Notes under the pieces: model-generated | Seen by the model: the letters and a program-made list of their open reading frames with translations, nothing else | What the model was told of the DNA's origin: nothing | Databases searched by the model: none | In this document: piece by piece, positions 14,363 through 21,509 of the stretch | Position numbering within the stretch: position 1 is the first letter of the stretch | Layout of the letters: the number at the start of each line of letters is the position of its first letter | Origin: an uncultured Gemmiger sp. | Lineage (GTDB): Bacteria > Bacillota > Clostridia > Oscillospirales > Ruminococcaceae | DNA: 64,000 bases | NCBI GenBank assembly: GCA_944388145.1 | Contig: CALXHQ010000007.1 | Coordinates: 1 to 64,000 of the forward strand | Direction of reading: 5' to 3' | Position numbers and translations under genes: made by a program

Positions 14363-15088
14363 TCAGGAAATTTGATCCGCAGGCACGCGCCCGCTGGACC
14401 AGGTGTTGCCGGCGCCGTCCTTCTGGTAGGGGGCGTGGGCGTCGTAGATATCCACGCTGTAACTGTCAATGCGGATACCGGCAGCCTCCATGGCCGCCTT
14501 GGCGTCCCGCAGCACCTGCTCGCCCAATTCCCGGCGCGGCTGGTTGTCAAAACCGAACAGTTCCAGATTGACTGCCATGGGCATGGCGGCTCTGTCATAG
14601 GGCATATCCAGTGTAAAGCCCTGCTGAGCCGGGGTACCCTGCCCTTCCGCCCCGTAGCTGAGGACAAAGTCGGTGGCACCGAAGGGGGCAAACCCCGCGG
14701 CCTCCATGGCGGCACGCACATCGGCGGAAAGCGCCGCATCGACACGGGCGCGGGTGTTGTACAGCGATGCCACCGCGGTGTCATAGTCAGTGGAGGTGAC
14801 CACGCCGAAGTTCACCCAGACGTTGAAGCGGGTATCCCGGCTGGCGGAGGACTGCACCGTGACCTGATAGCACCAGCCGGGGGTAAACTGGACTTCTTCC
14901 GCCCGGAAGTCCTGGCCGGGCCAGGTCTCGTTGGCGTAATCCACCGCGTGGCGGACCGAGTAGGTGCGGCTGAGCGGATCCCCCAGCATCGAGGCGGCAA
15001 ACAGCGCCAGCAACACTGCCAGCAGGATGCCGGCCGCAGCGGCCAGGCGGCGAGGCATACGGCGGGCGGCGGCAGTTTCATTTTTCAT
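14363..15088 (-). CDS. YfjL-like membrane-anchored protein
   Basis: 241 residues from ATG 15086-15088 (GAAAGGAAGG upstream). One N-terminal transmembrane helix (AAAAGILLAVLLALFAASML) is followed by an extracytoplasmic part. The stretch VDYANETWPGQDFRAEEVQF and YQVTVQSSASRDTRFNVWVN resembles the N-terminal domain of Bacillus YfjL, of unknown function. It overlaps the anti-sigma gene by 11 bp and is third in the ECF sigma operon, so it may be a target or sensor of that envelope-stress circuit. Confidence 0.65.
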   Translation of the reverse strand: MKNETAAARRMPRRLAAAAGILLAVLLALFAASMLGDPLSRTYSVRHAVDYANETWPGQDFRAEEVQFTPGWCYQVTVQSSASRDTRFNVWVNFGVVTSTDYDTAVASLYNTRARVDAALSADVRAAMEAAGFAPFGATDFVLSYGAEGQGTPAQQGFTLDMPYDRAAMPMAVNLELFGFDNQPRRELGEQVLRDAKAAMEAAGIRIDSYSVDIYDAHAPYQKDGAGNTWSSGRVPADQIS

Positions 15089-15680
15089 GGCGATCCTTCC
15101 TTTCTTTTGCCGCCGGCTCGTTCGGCAGGGCGGCGGGGCGGGCAAATCCGTACTGGATCAGCGCGGCGGCCAGCATCCCCAGCCCGCAGAGCAGCAGGCA
15201 GAACACCGCGATGATCAGGGCGTATCCGGCGTTGTTCCACAGCGCCGCGGGCACATCATAAGCGTTGCGCAGGCTGACGGCCCACAGTTCAACCAGATTG
15301 AACAGGCCGATGACCGCCGCCGTCCCCAGCGGCAGCAGCCGGCGGTGGCGGCCGCCGAAAAACCAGAACAGCGCCCCCAGCACCGGCATCACCAGGGTGT
15401 TCCAGGGCAATCCTTCGCCGGAGCCGGAAAACACCAGCCCCAACCCCAGCCCGGCCGCAAGCAGAGCGCCCATCCACCGGCGCACCTGCCGCCGCAGGCG
15501 GCGCAGCACATGGCGGTCGTCCGGCGGGGGCGGAGCCTCCCCCTGCCAGACCGCCCGGCATGCGGCGCATCCGGCCAGATGCTGTTCCACCGCCCGGCGG
15601 CTGGCCTCGCTGGCCACCCCGTCCCGCACCAGCGGGATCAGGTCCCGGCAGATATCGCAGGCAAGATCCGGTTGTCTCAT
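15078..15680 (-). CDS. Anti-sigma factor with zinc-binding ZAS domain
   Basis: 200 residues. The N-terminal cytoplasmic domain has CDICRDLIPLVRDGVASEAS then VEQHLAGCAAC, the HxxxCxxC zinc anti-sigma (zf-HC2) motif. Four or so membrane helices follow (about 75-190: GALLAAGLGLGLVFSG, LVMPVLGALFWFF, and two later ones). It should hold the ECF sigma factor inactive at the membrane until an envelope signal arrives. The start overlaps the sigma stop by 4 bp (ATGA) with GGAGGG upstream. Confidence 0.85.
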   Translation of the reverse strand: MRQPDLACDICRDLIPLVRDGVASEASRRAVEQHLAGCAACRAVWQGEAPPPPDDRHVLRRLRRQVRRWMGALLAAGLGLGLVFSGSGEGLPWNTLVMPVLGALFWFFGGRHRRLLPLGTAAVIGLFNLVELWAVSLRNAYDVPAALWNNAGYALIIAVFCLLLCGLGMLAAALIQYGFARPAALPNEPAAKERKDRHEK

Positions 15681-16165
15681 AACAATCCCTCCTGATGTAA
15701 CGCTTGTTTGAGCCATTGACGGGTACGGCACTCGATCACGCGGGCCGATCCTGCGCTGATGGCCAGCTGCCGGCCGATTTCCTCAAAGGAATAGCCCTGC
15801 ACCCGCAGTGCCATCACCCGGCGGGCGCGGTCATCCCGGGTGGCCAGCAGCTGCCGCACCCGGTCCAGCAGCTGGCGGGCAGCGGCATGGTCGGACAGGC
15901 GGTCCTCGGTGGTCAGGCCCAGCAGGTCGTCGTAGCTGGCGGTGGGGTGCTGGCGCCGGCGCGATTGCAGCCACAGGTTGCGGGCAATGCCGAACAGCCA
16001 GGTCTTTTCGCTGGACTGGCCGCGGAAGGCCGCCGCCCCCTGCAGCGCCTTGAGGAAGGTCTCGCTGAGCAGGTCCTCCGCCTGTGCGGGGTCCCGGGTC
16101 AGGCTGCACAGATACCGGTAGACGTCCTCCCGGTATGTCCGATAGAGTTCCTCCATTGCCCGCAT
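15677..16165 (-). CDS. ECF-family RNA polymerase sigma factor
   Basis: 162 residues. Region 2 lies at about 5-75 (YREDVYRYLCSLTRDPAQAE, LLSETFLKALQG, KTWLFGIARNLW) and region 4 at about 105-155 (ALRVQGYSFEEIGRQLAISA, then GSARVIECRTRQWL). There is no region 1 or 3, as expected of group IV sigma factors. It directs transcription of envelope-stress genes. It is the first gene of a coupled sigma/anti-sigma/YfjL-like operon. A SigX-like promoter upstream suggests that it activates itself. Confidence 0.9.
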   Translation of the reverse strand: MRAMEELYRTYREDVYRYLCSLTRDPAQAEDLLSETFLKALQGAAAFRGQSSEKTWLFGIARNLWLQSRRRQHPTASYDDLLGLTTEDRLSDHAAARQLLDRVRQLLATRDDRARRVMALRVQGYSFEEIGRQLAISAGSARVIECRTRQWLKQALHQEGLL

Positions 16166-16243
16166 CGCCCATCACCTCCTGTTTTCCGGGTGGTTTCCGG
16201 TCCATCCCCGGCGCTCCTTGGGTGGACCCTGTACGCCCTATCT

Positions 16244-16269
16244 GTCGCTTTTTGGGGGAAAGTGTTACA
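16244..16269 (-). promoter_or_regulatory. Possible autoregulatory ECF promoter
   Basis: Minus strand TGTAAC, 16 bp, CGAC, about 75 bases before the sigma start. This resembles the SigX-type consensus of Bacillus. Confidence 0.45.
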
Positions 16270-16310
16270 GCCCCGGGGGGCAGCTTTCCGGTTGACCGGG
16301 TGCACCAAGC

Positions 16311-16375
16311 AAAAAGCGCCCCCGGCTCCCCCAACCGCACAGGCGGAGGGGAAAGCCGGGGGCGTTCCTTACAAG
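16311..16375 (-). terminator. Terminator of the DUF2798 gene
   Basis: Minus strand: AACGCCCCCGGCT paired with AGCCGGGGGCGCT, then five T. Confidence 0.8.
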
Positions 16376-16390
16376 CAAAGGGGGTTGCAA

Positions 16391-16861
16391 TCAGGCAACG
16401 GGCTGCTGGGCCTTCTTCTCCCGGAAGAGGGCGCGGAAGATCAGCCGGACCAGCGGGCCGCAGTAGCACAGCTGCCACAGCAGGGCGCAGGGCAGGTTCA
16501 TGCCGAAGGTCTGCACCCAGGTGCCGAAGCTGGGCTCCTTGAAGAGCAGGGTGGCGATCAGGCTCATCACCGGGCACATGACGCAGCAGATGCAGAAGCT
16601 GATGGCGCAGGCGATGACGGTGGGGCGGTCAGTGGGCTTGACAAAAGTGAAGGCAAGCTTGTGGGCCAGCTTGTCCACGATGAAGAACTCCAGCAGAAAG
16701 GCGATGGGGGCCATAATCTTCAGCTCGCCCAATGCCATGACAAAGGTCTGGTTGGTGACACCGCCGGTGGCCAGCGCAATGTTGTAGACGATCATGCCAT
16801 AGACCATGAAAAGGGCCATGATGGCAGTGAATACGATATTTTGGAACAGTGTTTTCGGCAT
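16391..16861 (-). CDS. DUF2798 membrane protein
   Basis: 156 residues from ATG 16859-16861 (GGGAGGAAT). About four membrane helices: TLFQNIVFTAIMALFMVYGM, IMAPIAFLLEFFIVDKLAHK, VIACAISFCICCVMCPVMSL and MNLPCALLWQLCYCGPLVRL. The first pair with the KLAHK loop is typical of DUF2798, whose function is unknown. The second half seems to repeat the first two-helix pattern. It stands alone with its own terminator. Confidence 0.75.
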   Translation of the reverse strand: MPKTLFQNIVFTAIMALFMVYGMIVYNIALATGGVTNQTFVMALGELKIMAPIAFLLEFFIVDKLAHKLAFTFVKPTDRPTVIACAISFCICCVMCPVMSLIATLLFKEPSFGTWVQTFGMNLPCALLWQLCYCGPLVRLIFRALFREKKAQQPVA

Positions 16862-17180
16862 GATGATTCCTCCCTGAATGATAAGCCCGGGGTGTGCCCC
16901 GGCAGTGTTGCGTGTTCCGGCCCGCGCCGGGCGAACCCGGACTGCGGGAGACGTGCAGCCTGTGTTGTTCGTTATCACTCAGGGTGGCGAGTGTGCGTTG
17001 CCAATCAAACCATCTGCAAATCCGTATTGTATCACAGCCCGCCGCGCCGTGTAAGTGCGGCGGGCATTTTTCCACGGTTTGCCGGTGCCCCCGTGGAGTG
17101 AGCCGGGTCCATTTTGGGTAATTTGCGCAATTTTGTCCTGCTCATTTTGTGCATTGTGTTCCACACCCAGAGCAACGGGC
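16862..17180. other. Non-coding gap with an orphan rightward terminator
   Basis: No gene is seen. On the plus strand GCCCGCCGC / GCGGCGGGC with ATTTTT (17037-17071) forms a good terminator, yet no rightward gene precedes it. It might end a small RNA or be a leftover. Confidence 0.45.
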
Positions 17181-18023
17181 TCAAAAAGCCAGCACATCCC
17201 CGGTGGAGAGCGGATGCATCACTCCCCCCAGCAGCGGCTCCAGCGCCGCATAGCCCGCGCAGCCGGTGCAGTGGCCGGTGTACACCGCCTGCACGCCGTG
17301 GCGGCGGACCGCATCGGCCAGCGCCTGCATCTGGGCGGCGGTAAAGGCACAGACCTCCCGCCCGTCCCGCTGCCCGCGCATATGCAGCCCGCCCACAAAG
17401 GCCCGGATGGGCCGGCCGGGAAAGCGGGCGGCCACCTCCTCCAGGATCACCGGCAGCCCGGCATGGCTGCAGCTGTTGACCACCACCAGCCCGGCCCCGG
17501 TGGCAAACACGGCGGTCAGCTCGTGGCGGAAATCGTCCGGCTGCGGCTTGTCCCCGCCGGCGCGGTAGAGCTTTTTGGCCGCCCCCACCGCCGCCAGGCC
17601 GGGCGTGGTGTGGGGCAGCAGCGTGACCCCCGGGGCGGGGGCCGCCTCACCGTCCAGCCAGACAAAACGACCGGCGTACCGGGGCAGCACAGTATCCGGC
17701 AGGCCGATGTCATGGCGTGCTGCCCCGTCCCCCGAGAGATAGCGCTCCCCTGCTGCCCGCATGGCGTACACCGGCGCATGGGCGTTGCCGGCAAAAAAGG
17801 CTGCCAACCCGCCGCCGTGATCATAATGCCCGTGGGACAGGATGCCGGCCTCCGCCGCATCCAGCGGCAGACCCAGCCGGGCAGCGTTGGCAGTAAAGGC
17901 GCCGCTGGCGCCCGCATCCAGCAGCCAGGTTCTGCCCCCATGGCGGATGTACAGTGACAGCCCGTGTTCTGCCCTCAGGTCCGTTCGGCGGGTGGTGTTT
18001 TCGATCAAGACGGTGATCTGCAT
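17181..18023 (-). CDS. Metallo-beta-lactamase-fold hydrolase (COG1237-like)
   Basis: 280 residues. It contains the metal-binding motif ILSHGHYDHGGGL near residues 61-73, a later NSCSHAGLPVIL, and the closing YTGHCTGCAGY. This C-terminal HCTG motif is typical of the COG1237 group, related to a methanopterin-pathway enzyme in archaea but of unknown substrate in Firmicutes. The N terminus MQITVLIENTTRR...HGLSLYI is also characteristic. It is a single-gene unit, with an AT-rich regulatory stretch upstream. Confidence 0.82.
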   Translation of the reverse strand: MQITVLIENTTRRTDLRAEHGLSLYIRHGGRTWLLDAGASGAFTANAARLGLPLDAAEAGILSHGHYDHGGGLAAFFAGNAHAPVYAMRAAGERYLSGDGAARHDIGLPDTVLPRYAGRFVWLDGEAAPAPGVTLLPHTTPGLAAVGAAKKLYRAGGDKPQPDDFRHELTAVFATGAGLVVVNSCSHAGLPVILEEVAARFPGRPIRAFVGGLHMRGQRDGREVCAFTAAQMQALADAVRRHGVQAVYTGHCTGCAGYAALEPLLGGVMHPLSTGDVLAF

Positions 18024-18358
18024 CGGAAATGGTCCCTCCTGTTTGCATTGACTGATTTTGCCGGCAGCTCCCGGCAGTGAAACACTTTGAAGGTTTGCGG
18101 GTGGTGAAGTTCTTTCTCTATCTATCTTTTTCGTCGTCCTGTCTCATTCTATATTTATTTATCGTACTCTATATTTATCGTGTACGAAAATCGAGCAGGC
18201 AGGTCACCGCTCATTGGGCGCTTTGGGGCGGTGCAGGTTGTCCTCGGCGGGGATCAGATCGTGTTGCAGAGGGCACCTCCTTGTGGGATGGGTATCTTCT
18301 TCTCCAGTATACGACACGGCGCACCCTCTGCAAAAGGGGTTGGGAGGGTCAACGGGCA
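18024..18358. other. AT-rich regulatory stretch upstream of the hydrolase gene
   Basis: No gene. Within an otherwise GC-rich genome, 18105-18190 is strikingly AT-rich. It has a repeated CTATATTTAT motif (18148 and 18167) and a TCGTAC-N14-GTACGA inverted repeat (18160-18185). TATAGA-type -10 sequences for the leftward hydrolase gene fall here. Confidence 0.5.
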
Positions 18359-18359
18359 C

Positions 18360-18402
18360 AAAAAATGGGCAAAACCCCGGACACTGCGGTTCGGGGCTTT
18401 GC
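18360..18402 (-). terminator. Terminator of the galactanase gene
   Basis: Minus strand: CAAAGCCCCGAAC / GTCCGGGGTTTTG with a 6-base loop, then CCCA and six T. Confidence 0.75.
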
Positions 18403-18458
18403 CTGAAAAGATTGGGAGAATTGCAAGAGGGAATCACGGCAAGCCGGGGCCCGGCGCA

Positions 18459-21176
18459 TCACCTGCGGCGGCGGACCAGACGGGCGGCGCCGCAGCCCAG
18501 CAGGCCGGCGCCGGAGAGCACCAGCAGCACAACCCACAGGGTCAGGTTGGCACTGTCGGAGGTCTGCGGGACCGAGACAGTGGCCACCGGGGTGGCGGTG
18601 GGCTGTGCCGGGGCGGCGGTGGCCGACGGGCCGGCGGCCGTAACGGTGGTATCCGGCCTTGTGGCCGGTGTGGCCGGAGCGGCCGGGGTGGTATCGGGGG
18701 ACGGTTCGGGTTCCGGTTCCGGGGCAGGTTTCTCGGCGGCGGCAAGGTAGAGGTTGTCCACGGAACCCCAGCCACCTTTCTGGATGTCCAGCGCAATCTG
18801 CAACTGCACATCCGCTGCCTCATCCAGAGTGAACTCCATCGAGGCTGTAAGCCAGTTGCCGTAGCCGAGCAGCTCCAACGGCGTACCGGAAGCCAGCAGC
18901 TGGCCCTGGGCGTCCAGCAGGTTGAGGGTGACCTTTTCGCCCGCCATCCCCATAGCAGGTGCCTCAAAGACATAGTGTCCAGCCTCCAGATGCGTCTTAT
19001 AGTTGACAGCGGAGGCAGTGGGGCTCGCCCAATACCAGTGCAGGCAGGAAGCCCCTTCCATCGGGTCCTCGTTGGAGGGCAGCTTGATGCCGTTTCCGCT
19101 GGTGGCAAAGTTACCCAGGTTGACGCTTTCAAAGGTAGCATCCCCCTCGGGCAACAGGTTGGGCGCCTTCACAGTCAGGGTGAAGATGACCGGCGCCGAG
19201 GTCTTGCCCGCATAATCACCGGCGTTGACCGTCTTGGAGAAGCTCACCGTGCCGCTGACGGTGTAGCTGCCCGCCTTGTCCGGGTTCACGGCGGCCTGCT
19301 CGCCGGCGTTCCAGGTGACCGGTTCCGCCACGGTGCCGTCGCTGTAAGCCACGTCGATGGCGGCGGGCAGGGTAAAGCTGTCACCGGCCTCGATGGTCAG
19401 GGTGGGCATCGTGATGCCGTCCACCGAGATGTTTTCGTTGTAGGAACCGGTATAAACCAGCTTCCAGACCTCGGCGCTGGGCAGGGCTGCGCCGTCGGCA
19501 TCAAACAGGGCCTGGTTGTCCACCGCCGAACCGCCGTACCACACCCCCGCGTCGTCGGGATCATACTCGGCGGAGAAGCTGGACGCCCAGCCGGAGCCAT
19601 ATTGCTCCCACTTGACCTTGTTTGCCTCCACCTGCTGATTGTAGGCGCCGTCCGTCAGGCCGGTGGTGTCCCCCACCGTGATCCAGGCGGGCTCCCAGTA
19701 GTAGACGCCCAGGCCGCCCGCCTCGCTGACGGCGGCGATCAGGTCGCGCAGGAAGCTGGCCTGACCCTGTACGCTGAAGGGGTAAGCCATGCCGGTGTCA
19801 TTGTTGCCCACGCGGACGGTGTTGTCATGGCCGTCGGTGTCCGCCAGCGTGAAGGCATAGCTGGTCTCGGCCACCATGACATCCTTGCCGTAGGTGGTTT
19901 GCACCTTCTGCATCTCGCTTTGAAGGTTTTCAAAGCTGCCGTGCCAGTAGGGGTAGTAGGAGGTGGCCAGGATGTCGTAATCCACGCCGTTGTCGTGAAG
20001 GATCTTGCCCCACTGGGTCAGACGGCCCTTTTCAGGGTTGGTGATGTGGATAACCACCCGGATCTCCGGGTCAAAGGCGCGGATGGCGGCAGCGCCCGCG
20101 TTAAACAGGGTACAGACACTGGCGTTATCCGTCTCGCCGATAAAGCCGCCGGTGGTCTCGTTGCCCACCTGCACCATATCGATGTCGGCGCCGGTAGCGG
20201 CGATTTTTTGCAGCGAATCCGTCAGGAAGGTTTGCAGCGCATCGGCTTTTTGCTCCAGGGAGAAGGTTTTCCAAGCCTTGGGGGCCTGCTGCTTGGAGGG
20301 GTCGCACCAGAAGTCGGAGCAGTGGAAGTCGAGCAGCATCTTCAGGCCGGCGGCCTGGCAGCCCTCGGCGATCTGCACGGCAGTTTCCACATCGTTGTTG
20401 CCGCCGCCGTAACCGTTGCCGTCGGCATCATAGGGGTCGTTCCAGATGCGCACCCGCACATGGGTGACGCCGCACTCGGCCAGGAACTTGCAGAAATCGG
20501 TGATGTTATCGATGGTGTTGCCCTCAAAGTCCTGATAGGTTACACCGCTTGCAAACTCAGCCATGGCGGAGGAGATGTCCACGCCCATGATGAAGTCCTC
20601 CGACAGGCCGGGGACATACTCCACCGTGACGTCCGCCGGCACCGGGTCAGGGGTGTCGGGGTCGGGGGTGACCGACGGGGCGGCAACTGTGATGGTGGTG
20701 GTGCAGGATGTAAGTACTGCCCAATCACTGGTCAGATCGTAAATCTCGGTGACCAGATAGTAAGTACCCTCGCTGGGCAGGGTAACGCTGGGGGTCAGGG
20801 TCTTGTCATTGTTCAGGACAGCGTCGGCGTTGCCGTCGGTGTGGTCGTTCCAGTGGTCCGCCCAGGTGGTGACACTGATCTGCTCGGCAGCCAGGTCGGT
20901 GACAGGCTGGCCGTCCTTGGTCACCGTGACCTCCAGGGTGATCGTGTCGCCCGGCTGAACTGTGGCGGTCTGCGCGGTGACGGTAACGCCGTACTGTGAC
21001 GGATCCAGCGCCCGCGTTGTGTACAAGGCAGGCGATGTTTCCGCCGATACGGCGGTCTCGGGTGTTGCGGGCACTTCGGCCGCGGAGGCTGTTCCCACCG
21101 CCAGTGACAGCAGCAGCGCTGTTGCCGTAGCCAGGGCCGCCGCGCGGCGCAGTGCACCGCCAAAAACGTGTTTCAT
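18459..21176 (-). CDS. Wall-anchored endo-beta-1,4-galactanase (GH53)
   Basis: 905 residues from ATG 21174-21176 (AAGGAGG). A signal peptide (about 1-33, ending TASAA) is followed by a beta-sandwich module (60-165) and the GH53 domain (about 188-545). GH53 motifs are VRVRIWNDP, acid/base Glu340 in VQVGNETTG and nucleophile Glu437 in MVAETSY. A bacterial Ig-like domain (around 610-690) and a CBM61-like galactan-binding module (around 705-845) follow, then a Pro/Thr linker. It ends with VPQTSDSAN, a hydrophobic helix and RRRR, a sortase-type signal. It cuts galactan or type I arabinogalactan side chains of pectin outside the cell. Confidence 0.9.
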   Translation of the reverse strand: MKHVFGGALRRAAALATATALLLSLAVGTASAAEVPATPETAVSAETSPALYTTRALDPSQYGVTVTAQTATVQPGDTITLEVTVTKDGQPVTDLAAEQISVTTWADHWNDHTDGNADAVLNNDKTLTPSVTLPSEGTYYLVTEIYDLTSDWAVLTSCTTTITVAAPSVTPDPDTPDPVPADVTVEYVPGLSEDFIMGVDISSAMAEFASGVTYQDFEGNTIDNITDFCKFLAECGVTHVRVRIWNDPYDADGNGYGGGNNDVETAVQIAEGCQAAGLKMLLDFHCSDFWCDPSKQQAPKAWKTFSLEQKADALQTFLTDSLQKIAATGADIDMVQVGNETTGGFIGETDNASVCTLFNAGAAAIRAFDPEIRVVIHITNPEKGRLTQWGKILHDNGVDYDILATSYYPYWHGSFENLQSEMQKVQTTYGKDVMVAETSYAFTLADTDGHDNTVRVGNNDTGMAYPFSVQGQASFLRDLIAAVSEAGGLGVYYWEPAWITVGDTTGLTDGAYNQQVEANKVKWEQYGSGWASSFSAEYDPDDAGVWYGGSAVDNQALFDADGAALPSAEVWKLVYTGSYNENISVDGITMPTLTIEAGDSFTLPAAIDVAYSDGTVAEPVTWNAGEQAAVNPDKAGSYTVSGTVSFSKTVNAGDYAGKTSAPVIFTLTVKAPNLLPEGDATFESVNLGNFATSGNGIKLPSNEDPMEGASCLHWYWASPTASAVNYKTHLEAGHYVFEAPAMGMAGEKVTLNLLDAQGQLLASGTPLELLGYGNWLTASMEFTLDEAADVQLQIALDIQKGGWGSVDNLYLAAAEKPAPEPEPEPSPDTTPAAPATPATRPDTTVTAAGPSATAAPAQPTATPVATVSVPQTSDSANLTLWVVLLVLSGAGLLGCGAARLVRRRR

Positions 21177-21237
21177 TCCAGGTTCCTCCTTACCATCGCT
21201 ATTGGTTCTGTCAGAACTCATCCGCGGCCAGCCTTTT

Positions 21238-21253
21238 GCGCAATACATTGCGC
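21238..21253. promoter_or_regulatory. GCGCAAT palindrome in the galactanase leader
   Basis: GCGCAATACATTGCGC, perfect with a 2-base centre. A leftward TGGTATAAT extended -10 lies at 21287-21295, so the palindrome sits about 30 bases inside the transcript, where a repressor could block elongation. Confidence 0.6.
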
Positions 21254-21354
21254 TACGGTCGCCACAGATGCTGTAATTCGTCCTCAATTATACCACGCAT
21301 CTCGAACTTTTCCACTAATTTTCGCGCATATTTCCAAACTTTGTGCAACATGGT

Positions 21355-21410
21355 GCGCAATATATGCGCAATATTGTATGTATCACCAAAGTCAGGCAGC
21401 GCTATTGCGC
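21355..21410. repeat. Further GCGCAATA motifs upstream of the galactanase gene
   Basis: GCGCAATA at 21355-21362 and 21366-21373 (11 bp apart, one helical turn) and the inverse ATTGCGC at 21404-21410. With the leader palindrome they make a cluster around the promoter. The 333-bp gap holds no gene. Confidence 0.55.
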
Positions 21411-21439
21411 TCCTGGTGCGCACCCCCGGCGGCACATGC

Positions 21440-21483
21440 AAAAAAAGCCTGCACCGCATCAGCGGATGCGGCACAGGCTTTTC
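21440..21483 (-). terminator. Terminator of the helicase-ATPase-TerB operon
   Basis: Minus strand: GCCTGTGCCGCAT / ATGCGGTGCAGGC followed by seven T. It lies just after the helicase stop. Confidence 0.85.
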
Positions 21484-21509
21484 GGGGGGTGGATAGCGCG
21501 GGGCGATGG

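Noticed and set aside
18180-20999. A 939-codon rightward open frame opposite the galactanase gene
   Set aside because: It mirrors the GC-rich third positions of the real gene, has no domain, no ribosome site and Gly/Arg/Ala/Val-biased composition. Several other antisense frames over 300 codons were rejected for the same reason.
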